Shown piece after piece: positions 43,142-51,798 of a DNA stretch of 64,000 nucleotides. Numbering within the stretch: position 1 is the stretch's first letter; each line of letters starts with the position of its first letter. Origin of the DNA: Mycolicibacterium wolinskyi (lineage in GTDB: Bacteria > Actinomycetota > Actinomycetes > Mycobacteriales > Mycobacteriaceae). The translations under genes and the position numbers were made by a program. The notes beneath the pieces were generated by a model. It searched no databases and was not told the origin of the DNA. It was given only the letters and a program-made list of their open reading frames with translations. The DNA lies in assembly GCF_002101965.1 (NCBI RefSeq), contig NZ_LQQA01000033.1, positions 558,001 through 622,000 on the forward strand. Reading direction: 5' to 3'.

Positions 43142-43669
43142 ATGAGCCGTCCTGACCCCTACGCGAATCTGCCGCAACTCCCGAGCTTCACCCTCACATC
43201 CGAATCGGTCACCGACGGGCAGCCGCTCGGCAACGACCAGGTCAGCGGCATCATGGGCGCCGGCGGGTCGGACATCTCGCCGCAGCTCAGCTGGTCGGGT
43301 TTCCCGGCCGAGACCAAGAGCTTCGCGGTGACGGTCTACGACCCGGACGCGCCGACCGCGTCGGGCTTCTGGCACTGGGCGGTCGCCGATCTGCCTGCCA
43401 CGGTCACCGAGCTCCCCGCAGGCGCGGGCGACGGCAGCCCGCTGCCCGGCGGTGCGGTCACCCTGGCCAATGACGCGGGCCAGAAGCGCTTCATCGGCGC
43501 CGCGCCGCCGGCCGGGCACGGCCCGCACCGCTACTACATCGCCGTGCACGCGCTCGACGTGGACAAGCTCGATCTGCCCGACGGCGCCACCCCGGCCTAC
43601 CTCGGCTTCAACCTGTTCGGCCACGCGATCGCCCGCGCCGTCATCCACGGCACCTATGAACAGAACTGA
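43142..43669 (+). CDS. YbhB/YbcL family Raf kinase inhibitor-like (PEBP) protein
   Basis: Protein of 175 residues, counterpart of Rv2140c (about 176). PEBP signature: FAVTVYDPDAPTASGFWHW, then GPHRYYIAVHALD. The family binds phosphate or phospholipid headgroups in an anion pocket; the exact bacterial role is unclear. It reads toward pyrD, with a strong nested palindrome in the gap between them. Confidence 0.9.
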   Translation: MSRPDPYANLPQLPSFTLTSESVTDGQPLGNDQVSGIMGAGGSDISPQLSWSGFPAETKSFAVTVYDPDAPTASGFWHWAVADLPATVTELPAGAGDGSPLPGGAVTLANDAGQKRFIGAAPPAGHGPHRYYIAVHALDVDKLDLPDGATPAYLGFNLFGHAIARAVIHGTYEQN

Positions 43670-43692
43670 CCAGAAGTAACCTCACCCCACAC

Positions 43693-43755
43693 CGCGAGCG
43701 ACCGTGTTTGTACGCCGACACGCCGGTCTGTGTCGGCAATTCGCGGTCGCTCGCG
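43693..43755. terminator. nested palindrome between convergent PEBP and pyrD genes
   Basis: CGCGAGCGACCG (43693-43704) pairs perfectly with CGGTCGCTCGCG (43744-43755). Inside it GCCGACAC (43714-43721) pairs with GTGTCGGC (43730-43737) around an 8-base loop. With 12-bp and 8-bp stems it can fold on either strand and would terminate both convergent transcripts. Its size and symmetry also resemble interspersed palindromic elements of mycobacterial genomes. Confidence 0.8.
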
Positions 43756-43771
43756 CTGGGTCAGTGTCCGC

Positions 43772-44833
43772 TCAGCGCGCGGCCGAGCCCACCGCATCGG
43801 CCAGTGACGCGAACCCGCCCCGGCGCAGCCGCTCGGCGATGCCGTCGTGAATGTCCTTGGCCCACAAGCCGCCACCGTAGATGAACCCGGTGTAGCCCTG
43901 CAGCAGCGAGGCGCCCGAGATGATGCGGTCCCACGCGTCGTCGGCGGTCTCGATACCGCCCACGCTGATCAACACCAACTTGTCGCCGACACGGCGGTAC
44001 AGCTGTCGCAGCACCTCGGCGGACCGCCGGGCGACCGGGCGCCCCGATATCCCGCCGGGGCCGAGGTCGGCGGCGCCGGGGGTGCGCAGGCCGTCGCGCG
44101 ACACCGTGGTGTTGGTCGCGACGATGCCCGCCAGGCCCAATTCGACTGCCAGATCGGCGATCTCGTCGATGTCTGCGTCCGACAGATCCGGCGCGATCTT
44201 GACCAGAACGGGTTTGTCGGTCTCAGCCTTGACCGCGGCGAGGATCGGCCGCAGCGACGCCACCGCCTGCAGGTCGCGCAGGCCGGGAGTGTTGGGCGAG
44301 CTCACGTTGACCACCACGAACGACGCATGTGCGCTCAGCAACCGGGTGCTCGTCACGTAGTCGGACACCGCGGCTTCGGCGGGGGTGACCTTGGTCTTGC
44401 CGATGTTCACCCCGATCGGCACGTCCGGGGTGTGACTGGCCAGGCGGGCGGCCAGCGCGGCGGCACCCGCGTTGTTGAAGCCCATCCGGTTGAGCAGCGC
44501 ATGGTCGTCCGGCAGCCGGAACAGCCTGGGCTCGGGATTGCCCGGCTGCGGCTGCGCGGTGACGGTGCCCACCTCGGCATAACCGAAACCCAATGCGCCC
44601 CAGGCGTTCAGGCCGCGGCCGTCCTTGTCGAACCCCGCCGCCAGACCGAGCGGCCCGGGAAACCGCACGCCGAACACCGTGCTGGCCAGGATCGGATCGG
44701 TGGGGGCCAGCCGTCGCGACAGGGCGCGGCGCAGGGCGGCCGGGCCGGTCGCGATGCGCAGCAGCGCGAAAACCCAGGTGTGTATCCGTTCCGCGGGCAT
44801 GAGGAACATTGCCCGCCGCAGCGCGCCGTACAT
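43772..44833 (-). CDS. pyrD: dihydroorotate dehydrogenase (quinone), class 2
   Basis: Membrane-associated PyrD of the pyrimidine pathway: oxidises dihydroorotate to orotate and passes electrons to quinone. 353 residues from ATG 44833, which matches the MYxxxRR start I recall for Rv2139 better than GTG 44836. Class 2 features: an N-terminal helical extension for quinone and membrane docking (FLMPAERIHTWVFALLR), GLAAGFDKDG, the catalytic Ser region NVSSPNTPGLR, and GGIxxxxxAWxRI FMN loops. It overlaps the stop of the DUF5703 gene by one base. Confidence 0.95.
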   Translation of the reverse strand: MYGALRRAMFLMPAERIHTWVFALLRIATGPAALRRALSRRLAPTDPILASTVFGVRFPGPLGLAAGFDKDGRGLNAWGALGFGYAEVGTVTAQPQPGNPEPRLFRLPDDHALLNRMGFNNAGAAALAARLASHTPDVPIGVNIGKTKVTPAEAAVSDYVTSTRLLSAHASFVVVNVSSPNTPGLRDLQAVASLRPILAAVKAETDKPVLVKIAPDLSDADIDEIADLAVELGLAGIVATNTTVSRDGLRTPGAADLGPGGISGRPVARRSAEVLRQLYRRVGDKLVLISVGGIETADDAWDRIISGASLLQGYTGFIYGGGLWAKDIHDGIAERLRRGGFASLADAVGSAAR

Positions 44834-45102
44834 CACAGCGCCGGTTGGTCCGGTGTTCCCGGCATGGTGGCGGCCGTCTTCTTGCGGCGCAGCAGCACCC
44901 GTCGGCTCCCGTCTGTGTAGGCCCGCACCCGGGTCAGCTCCCAGCCGCGGTATTCCGCCTCGATCGACAGCCGGATGGACGCGCTGACGCGCGTGACATC
45001 GGGGGGTAGCCGCAACGGCACCCAGTCGTATTCGTCGGAGAGGTCTTCGGCGACCACCTTGTCCCAGCCCGGTGGCATCCGGCCGCGCTGCACGGCCGTC
45101 AT
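44833..45102 (-). CDS. DUF5703 family protein
   Basis: Protein of 89 residues, well conserved in mycobacteria next to pyrD. The core WVPLRLPPDVTRVSASIRLSIEAEYRGWELTRVRAYTDG suggests two beta-hairpins. No catalytic motif can be seen and the function is unknown. Both ends overlap neighbours (ATGA with lppL upstream, TGATG with pyrD downstream), so it is part of the lppL-pyrD operon. Confidence 0.8.
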   Translation of the reverse strand: MTAVQRGRMPPGWDKVVAEDLSDEYDWVPLRLPPDVTRVSASIRLSIEAEYRGWELTRVRAYTDGSRRVLLRRKKTAATMPGTPDQPAL

Positions 45103-46175
45103 GGTTTCACCGCCGCGTTCGCGATCACCTGCACGCCCGCTCCCGAGCCCGACACCACATAGAGCGTGTCGGCTTTGTCGTCGTATGCCAGGGAGTTGGG
45201 TTGCTGCACGGTTCGATAACGCACCTTTTCGACGGGTATGCCGGTGTCAAGATCGTAACCAATGACCGTGTTGGTCGCGGTCTCCGACACCCAGGCCAGG
45301 CCAGGGGAGCCGGCCAGTCCGTAGGGCGCGCCGCGCACCGGATAGCGCTGGCGCAGGATCAGCGGGTCGGTGCCGAACACCAGAAGCCCGTCGCCGCGGG
45401 TGTCGGCCACGAGAATCCGGCCCTGCGGATCGGTGGTCATCGTGGTGGCCCCCTCGCCGGCCCGCAGCGCGTGGTCGGCCTCGGTCCCGTCGGCGTCCAC
45501 TGTCGTCACCGACGTCTGCCCACGGTCGAGAACCACCGCGGTATTGCCTTGTGTCACCAGCGAATCCACGCGGGCGAAGATCTTCAGCCGAGCCCCGACG
45601 GTGGTCGGGCCGTCGAGGGTGTACACCGCGCCGTCGGCGCTGCCGAGGACCACGTTGCCGTCCGCGCGCACCGCGATGGCGGTGAAGTCGACATCCTGTT
45701 GCCCGTCGATGCCAACCCTTTCGGGCTTGGCTGCGGCGCGCGCGAGGTCCACCCGGAAATAGCCGCCGCGCGTGGGCAGCAGCAGCCCGCCGCGCCCGTC
45801 GCCGGACAATGCGGTCGCTTTCGATTCCAGCAAAACTGTGCGCGGCGGGGCCACGCCGGCCAGCAGCGTCAGCGACGACTGACCGTCGGGTCCGGGCCCG
45901 AGAACCGCCAATGTGCTGGTTGCTGCGTCGAAGACGGCAGCCTGCGAGTGGCCGGTCACGGGTCGGACCTGGCCGTCCGGGGTGGCGGTCACCGGCGGTG
46001 AAACTGCGGCCTGGGCCGGCTCGATGGTGGGCGGCGGCGTGTCGGCCGGATTGGACGAACAGCCTGCCGTGAACAGCAGTACCAACGCGGCCACGCCAGC
46101 ATAAACCGGCTGACCTGCAGTGATTAGGCGCAACGGACGGCTCTCGGTCGAGGTGATCGAACTGTAAACGGGCAA
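45099..46175 (-). CDS. lppL: lipoprotein LppL, YncE-like beta-propeller
   Basis: Secreted lipoprotein of 358 residues, the same length I recall for LppL (Rv2138). The signal helix (about 24-38) ends in the lipobox FTAGC. The mature part shows repeated blades typical of a beta-propeller (AVFDAATSTLAVLG, TAIAVRADGNVVLGSADG, TTMTTDPQGRILVADTRGDG, NSLAYDDKADTLYVVSGSG). Such proteins are extracytoplasmic binding scaffolds; the ligand is unknown. The stop overlaps the DUF5703 start. It is divergent from the next gene. Confidence 0.85.
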   Translation of the reverse strand: MPVYSSITSTESRPLRLITAGQPVYAGVAALVLLFTAGCSSNPADTPPPTIEPAQAAVSPPVTATPDGQVRPVTGHSQAAVFDAATSTLAVLGPGPDGQSSLTLLAGVAPPRTVLLESKATALSGDGRGGLLLPTRGGYFRVDLARAAAKPERVGIDGQQDVDFTAIAVRADGNVVLGSADGAVYTLDGPTTVGARLKIFARVDSLVTQGNTAVVLDRGQTSVTTVDADGTEADHALRAGEGATTMTTDPQGRILVADTRGDGLLVFGTDPLILRQRYPVRGAPYGLAGSPGLAWVSETATNTVIGYDLDTGIPVEKVRYRTVQQPNSLAYDDKADTLYVVSGSGAGVQVIANAAVKP

Positions 46176-46256
46176 GAGTCCAGTTTAGGCACGGTTGCGG
46201 CCTGCCTTTGTTCCCGTATGCAAGCATCTCGCCATAAGTGGAGGTATGGTCGGGAC

Positions 46257-46568
46257 ATGACCCTCGCCGCAGACCGACACCTGGGAGACCAGAAGTTTGC
46301 TATCGAGGACATTTCCACTGGTGTCCACGCCAGCGGATTTGGCCAAGTTGGTGACGGGCGGACATTTTCTTTCCACATCGAGCGCCAGCAGCTGATGATC
46401 GAGGTGTATCGGCCGAGGCTTTCCGGTCCGGTTCCCGCCGAGGAAGATGTGGTGGCCGTCGCTGCCCGCAAACTCACCGACATCGACCTCACCGACGAGC
46501 GCAGCCTTTCTGCGACGGTTCGCGACGCCGTTGCCGAGGCGCAGCCGGTGGCGCGCACCGCTCGCTGA
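46257..46568 (+). CDS. conserved hypothetical protein (Rv2137c-like)
   Basis: Protein of 103 residues from ATG 46257, about twelve bases after GGAGG; ATG 46218 would add 13 residues. The sequence (FSFHIERQQLMIEVYRPRL, VVAVAARKLTDIDLTDERS) shows a small alpha/beta protein without recognisable motifs. It sits between lppL and uppP as in M. tuberculosis. Function unknown. Confidence 0.7.
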   Translation: MTLAADRHLGDQKFAIEDISTGVHASGFGQVGDGRTFSFHIERQQLMIEVYRPRLSGPVPAEEDVVAVAARKLTDIDLTDERSLSATVRDAVAEAQPVARTAR

Positions 46569-46624
46569 GCCGACCCTTCGCGGGGTGCCGCGGTACGGTC
46601 GTCGTCGTGACTGACGTGCCTGCG

Positions 46625-47455
46625 ATGTCGTGGCTCCAAGTGATCGTGTTGTCGATTGTGCAGGGGCTCACCGAGTTTCTGCCGGTGTCGTCGTCGGGCC
46701 ACCTCGCCATCACGTCGCGCGTGTTCTTCGACGACGATGCCGGCGCCTCGTTCACCGCGGTCACCCAGCTCGGCACCGAGGCCGCGGTGCTGGTGTACTT
46801 CGCCAAGGACATCGGCCGCATCGCGAAGGCCTGGTGCACAGGCCTGTTCGACGCCGCGCGCCGCAACGCCGACTACCGCCTCGGCTGGTTCGTGATCGTC
46901 GGCACCATCCCGATCGCGGTGTTCGGACTGCTCTTCAAGGACGAAATCCGCACGGGCGCACGCAATCTCTGGCTCGTGGCGTCCGCGCTCATCGTGTTCT
47001 CGGCGGTAATCGCGGCGGCCGAGTACTTCGGCAGGCAGACCCGCCACGTCGAACAGCTGACGTTGCGCGACAGCGTCATCGTCGGCCTCGCGCAATGTCT
47101 GGCGCTCGTGCCGGGTGTCTCGCGGTCCGGCGCCACCATCAGCGCCGGGCTCTTCCTGGGCCTGGACCGGGAGTTGGCCGCGCGCTTCGGTTTTCTGCTC
47201 GCCATTCCCGCGGTCTTCGCCTCGGGCCTGTTCTCGCTGCCCGACGCGTTCCATCCGGTCGGGGAAGGTATGAGCGCCAGCGGGCCGCAACTGCTGATCG
47301 CGACGCTGATCGCCTTCGTCGTCGGATTCGCCGCGATCGCCTGGTTCCTGCGATTCCTCGTGTCGCACAGCATGTATTGGTTCGTCGGGTACCGGATCCT
47401 GCTCGGTACGGTGGTGCTCGTCCTGCTCGGCACCGGCGTGGTGGCGGCACAGTGA
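46625..47455 (+). CDS. uppP: undecaprenyl-diphosphatase (BacA/UppP)
   Basis: Integral membrane phosphatase that regenerates undecaprenyl phosphate for cell-wall synthesis. 276 residues from ATG 46625, the same length and MSW start I recall for Rv2136c; GTG 46607 in frame is an alternative. The two family motifs are GLTEFLPVSSSGH and PGVSRSGATISAGL, with catalytic Glu, Ser/His and Arg residues in place. It has about eight membrane segments. The gene starts a + strand run that continues to mshC. Confidence 0.95.
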   Translation: MSWLQVIVLSIVQGLTEFLPVSSSGHLAITSRVFFDDDAGASFTAVTQLGTEAAVLVYFAKDIGRIAKAWCTGLFDAARRNADYRLGWFVIVGTIPIAVFGLLFKDEIRTGARNLWLVASALIVFSAVIAAAEYFGRQTRHVEQLTLRDSVIVGLAQCLALVPGVSRSGATISAGLFLGLDRELAARFGFLLAIPAVFASGLFSLPDAFHPVGEGMSASGPQLLIATLIAFVVGFAAIAWFLRFLVSHSMYWFVGYRILLGTVVLVLLGTGVVAAQ

Positions 47456-47465
47456 AGGCGGCACA

Positions 47466-48137
47466 ATGACTTTGATCCTGTTGCGGCACGGGCGCTCGAC
47501 GTCGAACACCGCGCACACGCTCGCGGGCCGGTCGGAGGGTGTCGATCTCGACGACCGCGGTGTCGAGCAGGCGGCAGGCGTGGTGTCGCGCATCGGCGAC
47601 CTACCGGTGCGTGCGATCGTGCGGTCGCCGTTGTTGCGGTGCCGGCGCACGGTCGAACCGCTGGCCGCGGCGCTGGGTCTGGAGCCCATCGTCGACGAGG
47701 GGCTCACCGAGGTCGACTACGGCGCCTGGACCGGCCGCAAGATCGCCGACTTGGTCAAAGAGCCGCTGTGGAGCGTGGTGCAGGCGCAGCCGAGCGCCGC
47801 GGTGTTCCCGGATGGCGAGGGGCTGGCCCAGGTGCAGGCCCGTGCCGTCGCAGCGGTGCGCCGGCGCGACCGCGAACTCGCCGAGGAACACGGCGCGGAC
47901 GTGCTGTGGGTGGCGTGCACACACGGTGACGTCATCAAGGCCGTGCTGGCCGACGCGCTGGGTGTACATCTCGACGGCTTTCAGCGGATCACCGCCGACC
48001 CGGCGTCGATGAGCGTGATCCGTTACACCGATCTGCGCCCATTCGTGATGCACATCAACCACACCGGCGCCCAACTCAGCGCCGGGTTGGCCGCCAAGCC
48101 GACCACCGATGCGGTGGTCGGCGGGTCCACCGACTGA
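47466..48137 (+). CDS. histidine phosphatase family protein (phosphomutase-like, Rv2135c)
   Basis: Protein of 223 residues with the RHG motif LLRHGRSTSN (catalytic His8), Arg in RSPLLRCRRTVEPL, Glu in GLTEVDYGAW and a second His in ACTHGDVIK. Belongs to the actinobacterial phosphomutase-like subfamily (MSMEG_4193 type), found beside the DUF3090 and SCO1664-like genes. It is expected to be a phosphatase; the substrate is not known. It starts ten bases after uppP. Confidence 0.85.
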   Translation: MTLILLRHGRSTSNTAHTLAGRSEGVDLDDRGVEQAAGVVSRIGDLPVRAIVRSPLLRCRRTVEPLAAALGLEPIVDEGLTEVDYGAWTGRKIADLVKEPLWSVVQAQPSAAVFPDGEGLAQVQARAVAAVRRRDRELAEEHGADVLWVACTHGDVIKAVLADALGVHLDGFQRITADPASMSVIRYTDLRPFVMHINHTGAQLSAGLAAKPTTDAVVGGSTD

Positions 48138-48172
48138 CCGGCGATACCGATGACGGTATTTTGGAAGGTGCC

Positions 48173-48760
48173 ATGGCCCGCGCAATTCACGTCTTCCGCA
48201 TGCCCGACCGCTTCGTGGCCGGGACGGTTGGCCAACCCGGTAATCGGACCTTCTACCTGCAGGCCGTTCACGACAAGCGGGTGATCTCCGTCGTGCTCGA
48301 AAAGCAGCAGGTCGCCGTCTTGGCGGAGCGCATCGCCGCACTGCTGCTCGAGGTCAACCGCCGGTTCGGCACGCCCATCCCGCCGGACACCGGGGAGGTC
48401 GCCGATCTGCGGCCGCTCATCACCCCGGTGGATGCCGAATTCCGGGTCGGCACCATGGGGCTGGGCTGGGACTCGGAAGCGCAGACGATCGTCGTCGAAC
48501 TGCTCGCGGTGTCCGACGGCGAGTTCGATGCCTCGGTGGTGCTCGACGACGCCGAGGAGGGCCCCGACGCGGTGCGGGTGTTCCTGACGCCGGAATCGGC
48601 GCGGGAGTTCGCGACGCGGTCCAACCGGGTCATCTCGGCCGGGCGCCCGCCGTGCCCGCTGTGTGACGAGCCGCTCGATCCGGACGGTCATATCTGCGTG
48701 CGCACCAACGGCTACCGGCGCGGCGTCACGGCCGAACCTGAAGATGACGTCGACGGCTGA
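48173..48760 (+). CDS. DUF3090 family protein (Rv2134c)
   Basis: Protein of 195 residues from ATG 48173, exactly the length I recall for Rv2134c. The C-terminus has a small zinc-ribbon-like motif, CPLCDEPLDPDGHIC, while the rest is a conserved alpha/beta domain. Always next to the phosphatase above and the SCO1664-type gene below in actinobacteria, so the three probably work together. Function unknown. The downstream gene starts 17 bases before its stop. Confidence 0.85.
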   Translation: MARAIHVFRMPDRFVAGTVGQPGNRTFYLQAVHDKRVISVVLEKQQVAVLAERIAALLLEVNRRFGTPIPPDTGEVADLRPLITPVDAEFRVGTMGLGWDSEAQTIVVELLAVSDGEFDASVVLDDAEEGPDAVRVFLTPESAREFATRSNRVISAGRPPCPLCDEPLDPDGHICVRTNGYRRGVTAEPEDDVDG

Positions 48761-49583
48761 CGGCGGGCCGGGCCCATCCAGATCCGACGGCGAGGTGCTG
48801 GACAACGGTGAGTTGACGGTGATCGGCCGGATCCGGTCGGCCAGCAACGCCACCTTCCTGTGCGAGGCGCATCTGCGGGACCGCGAGGTGCACTGCGTGT
48901 ACAAGCCCGTGGCCGGCGAGGCGCCGCTGTGGGACTTTCCGGACGGCACCTTGGCGGGCCGCGAGCTGGGCGCCTACCTCGTGTCCGCCGCGCTCGGCTG
49001 GAATGTCGTGCCCTACACCATCATTCGCGACGGGCCCGCCGGGCCGGGCATGCTGCAGCTGTGGGTCGACCAGCCCGGCGACGAGGTGGGCGACGAGCCG
49101 GAGTCGGGACCCGACCTGGTGGATCTGCTCCCCGCGGGGCGCATCCCGCCCGGCTTCCTGCCGATCCTGCAGGCCTACGACTACGCCGGCGACGAGGTGA
49201 CGCTCGTGCACGCCGACGACCCGCGGCTGTTCCGGCTCGCGGTGTTCGACGTGCTGATCAACAACGCCGACCGTAAGGGCGGGCACATCCTGTCCGGCGT
49301 CGACGGGCAGGTGTACGGCGTGGACCACGGGGTGAGCCTGCACACCGAGGACAAGTTGCGCACGGTGCTGTGGGGCTGGGCGGGTAAACCCGTCGACGAC
49401 GACACCCTGGCCGACATCGCGGCCCTGCGCGACGGGTTCGGCGCTGGTCTCGGAGAACAGTTGTGTGGTCTGGTCACCGAACGCGAGATCGCCGCGTTGC
49501 ACGCGAGAATCCTTGCCCTGCTGGACAATCCGGTGATGCCGATGCCCGACAGGCGCAGGCCGATCCCGTGGCCGGCGTTCTAG
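48744..49583 (+). CDS. SCO1664 family protein (kinase-like fold, Rv2133c)
   Basis: Protein of 279 residues from ATG 48744, overlapping the DUF3090 gene. The family has a phosphatidylinositol-kinase-like fold: VYKPVAGEAPLWDFPDGTL near the nucleotide-binding Lys, then the catalytic loop VLINNADRKGGHIL and metal loop YGVDHGVSLH. The Asp/Asn residues of the active site are present, so it could be a real kinase. Its target is unknown. The gene order phosphatase, DUF3090, SCO1664 is conserved. Confidence 0.85.
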   Translation: MTSTADGGPGPSRSDGEVLDNGELTVIGRIRSASNATFLCEAHLRDREVHCVYKPVAGEAPLWDFPDGTLAGRELGAYLVSAALGWNVVPYTIIRDGPAGPGMLQLWVDQPGDEVGDEPESGPDLVDLLPAGRIPPGFLPILQAYDYAGDEVTLVHADDPRLFRLAVFDVLINNADRKGGHILSGVDGQVYGVDHGVSLHTEDKLRTVLWGWAGKPVDDDTLADIAALRDGFGAGLGEQLCGLVTEREIAALHARILALLDNPVMPMPDRRRPIPWPAF

Positions 49584-49644
49584 CCGGGATCGATTGGGCT
49601 GCCCCGGCCCGACACCGAAAGTTCACGGCACCGATACTGGCTCG

Positions 49645-50406
49645 GTGACACTTTCCGATGCCGACGTGGCCGCAGCAGTGGCCAAGGAGGCCGGGGAGTT
49701 GTTGCTGGCCGTCCGCGACGAGGTCGGTTTCTACGACCCGTACTACCTCGGCGACGAAGGCGACCGCCGGTCGAACGCGCTGATCCTGGACCGGTTGGCG
49801 CAAGCCCGGCCGGGCGATTCGGTGCTGAGCGAGGAAGCCGTGGACGATCTCGCCCGTGTCGAGGCCGATCGGGTGTGGATCGTCGACCCCGTCGACGGCA
49901 CCCGGGAGTTCTCCCTGCCGGGACGCGAAGACTGGGCGGTGCACATCGCGTTGTGGCAGCGCTCGCTCGGGCCGCACGGCGGCTTGTCCGACGCGGTGGT
50001 GGCGCTTCCGGCGCGCGGCGAGGTGTACCGCAGCGACACCGTCACCCCGCCGCCGCCTCGCCAAGACGGCCCGATCCTGATCACCGCGAGCTCCAATCGG
50101 CCGCCGCCGGTGCTGTGGCGCATGCGCGAACATCTCGACTTCCGGATGGTGCGTATCGGTTCGGCGGGGGCGAAGGCGATGGCCGTGGTGCGCGGCGACG
50201 TCGACGCCTACATCCACGCGGGCGGCCAGTGGGAGTGGGATTCGGCGGCGCCCGCCGGCGTGGTGCTCGCCGCGGGCCTGCACGCGTCGCGTCTGGACGG
50301 TTCGGAGCTGCGGTACAACCGTCCCGACCCGTACCTGCCCGATTTCGTCATGTGCCGGCCCGAGCTCGCGTCGGTGCTGCTGGACGCGATCGGTTCGGCC
50401 CGGTGA
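49645..50406 (+). CDS. cysQ: 3'(2'),5'-bisphosphate nucleotidase CysQ
   Basis: Magnesium-dependent phosphatase that removes the 3' phosphate of PAP and PAPS in sulfate assimilation; related to inositol monophosphatase. 253 residues from GTG 49645 (Rv2131c has about 267). Metal and catalytic motifs: VLSEEAVDD, WIVDPVDGTREF and GGQWEWDSAAPAG. An upstream TTG at 49594 is in frame but adds unconserved residues. It precedes mshC by 117 bases; sulfur recycling next to mycothiol synthesis is a sensible pairing. Confidence 0.9.
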   Translation: MTLSDADVAAAVAKEAGELLLAVRDEVGFYDPYYLGDEGDRRSNALILDRLAQARPGDSVLSEEAVDDLARVEADRVWIVDPVDGTREFSLPGREDWAVHIALWQRSLGPHGGLSDAVVALPARGEVYRSDTVTPPPPRQDGPILITASSNRPPPVLWRMREHLDFRMVRIGSAGAKAMAVVRGDVDAYIHAGGQWEWDSAAPAGVVLAAGLHASRLDGSELRYNRPDPYLPDFVMCRPELASVLLDAIGSAR

Positions 50407-50523
50407 GGGCACGGTGACGGCCGGGCCGGGAATGGATCGGCGCGCGCGGTTGTCTGTCTACCTGAACTGTGCGGAACCGACCGGCGGGAGGCCGTTCTGA
50501 GCGAGCACCTTAAAGTCGATGCC

Positions 50524-51771
50524 ATGCAATCGTGGTCGGCTCCCCAGATCCCCGTGGTGCCGGGGCGCGGTCCGCAGTTGCGGCTCTACGACAGCGCCGA
50601 CCGCCAGGTGCGCCCGGTGTCGCCGGGCCCGAAGGCGACCATGTACGTGTGCGGCATCACGCCGTACGACGCGACCCACCTCGGCCATGCCGCCACCTAT
50701 CTCACGTTCGACCTCGTGCACCGGCTGTGGTTGGACGCCGGGCACACCGTGCATTACGTGCAGAACGTCACCGACGTCGACGACCCGCTGTTCGAGCGCG
50801 CCGAGCGCGACGGCATCGACTGGCGCGCACTCGGCGACCGCGAGACGCAGTTGTTCCGCGAGGACATGACGGCGCTGCGGGTGCTGCCGCCGCACGACTA
50901 TGTGGCCGCGACCGACGCGATCGCCGAGGTCATCGAGGTGGTCGAAAAGCTGTTGGCGTCCGGCGCGGCCTACGTCGTCGACGATCCCAACGAACCCGGA
51001 TATCCCGATGTCTACTACCGGGCCGACGCCACCACGCAGTTCGGCTACGAGTCGGGTTACGACCGCGAGACGATGCTGCGGCTGTTCGGCGAACGCGGCG
51101 GCGATCCCGACCGGGCCGGCAAGAGCGACGAGCTCGACGCGCTGTTGTGGCGCGCGCACCGGCCGGGCGAGCCGAGCTGGCCGTCACCGTTCGGTCCGGG
51201 CCGCCCCGGCTGGCACGTCGAGTGTTCGGCGATCGCGCTCACCCGCATCGGCACCGGGCTCGACATCCAGGGCGGCGGTAGCGACCTGATCTTCCCGCAC
51301 CACGAGTTCTCGGCCGCGCACGCCGAATCGGTAACGGGGGAGCGACGATTCGCCCGCCACTACGTGCACGCCGGCATGATCGGCTGGGACGGCCACAAGA
51401 TGAGCAAGAGCCGGGGCAACCTCGTGTTGGTGTCGCGGCTGCGCGCCGACGGCGTCGATCCCGGCGCGATCCGGCTCGGGCTGCTGTCGGGGCACTATCG
51501 CGCCGACCGGTCGTGGAGCCGGCAGGTGCTCGACGAGGCCAACACCCGGCTGGCGCGCTGGCGCAGCGCGACGGCCCTGCCCGCCGCGCCGGACGCGACC
51601 GACGTGGTGGCGCGCGTGCGGCAATACCTCGCCGATGATCTGGACACGCCGAAAGCACTTGCAGCAGTTGATGGTTGGTGTACCGACGCGTTGTCGTACG
51701 GCGGGCACGACACCGAATCCGGCCGGCTGGTCGCCGCCACCGTCGACGCGTTGTTGGGTGTGGACCTCTAA
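50524..51771 (+). CDS. mshC: cysteine--1-D-myo-inosityl 2-amino-2-deoxy-alpha-D-glucopyranoside ligase
   Basis: Mycothiol synthesis enzyme that joins Cys to GlcN-Ins, 415 residues (M. tuberculosis MshC about 414). It is a class I cysteinyl-tRNA-synthetase relative: Zn-binding Cys43 in YVCGITPYD, HIGH-like THLGHA (51-56), Cys and His in HVECSAIA and HHEFSAAHAE, and KMSKS (292-296). It lacks the anticodon-binding domain of CysRS, as MshC should. Its presence confines the organism to mycothiol-making actinobacteria. Confidence 0.95.
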   Translation: MQSWSAPQIPVVPGRGPQLRLYDSADRQVRPVSPGPKATMYVCGITPYDATHLGHAATYLTFDLVHRLWLDAGHTVHYVQNVTDVDDPLFERAERDGIDWRALGDRETQLFREDMTALRVLPPHDYVAATDAIAEVIEVVEKLLASGAAYVVDDPNEPGYPDVYYRADATTQFGYESGYDRETMLRLFGERGGDPDRAGKSDELDALLWRAHRPGEPSWPSPFGPGRPGWHVECSAIALTRIGTGLDIQGGGSDLIFPHHEFSAAHAESVTGERRFARHYVHAGMIGWDGHKMSKSRGNLVLVSRLRADGVDPGAIRLGLLSGHYRADRSWSRQVLDEANTRLARWRSATALPAAPDATDVVARVRQYLADDLDTPKALAAVDGWCTDALSYGGHDTESGRLVAATVDALLGVDL

Positions 51772-51798
51772 CTCGACCGGCGGGTACCTTAGGCGACT

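Noticed and set aside
41687..43648. 653-codon open frame on the minus strand
   Set aside because: It lies opposite the M20 peptidase and PEBP genes, both with clear motifs. Its composition is the Arg/His/Val/Asp-rich pattern of an antisense shadow in high-GC DNA.
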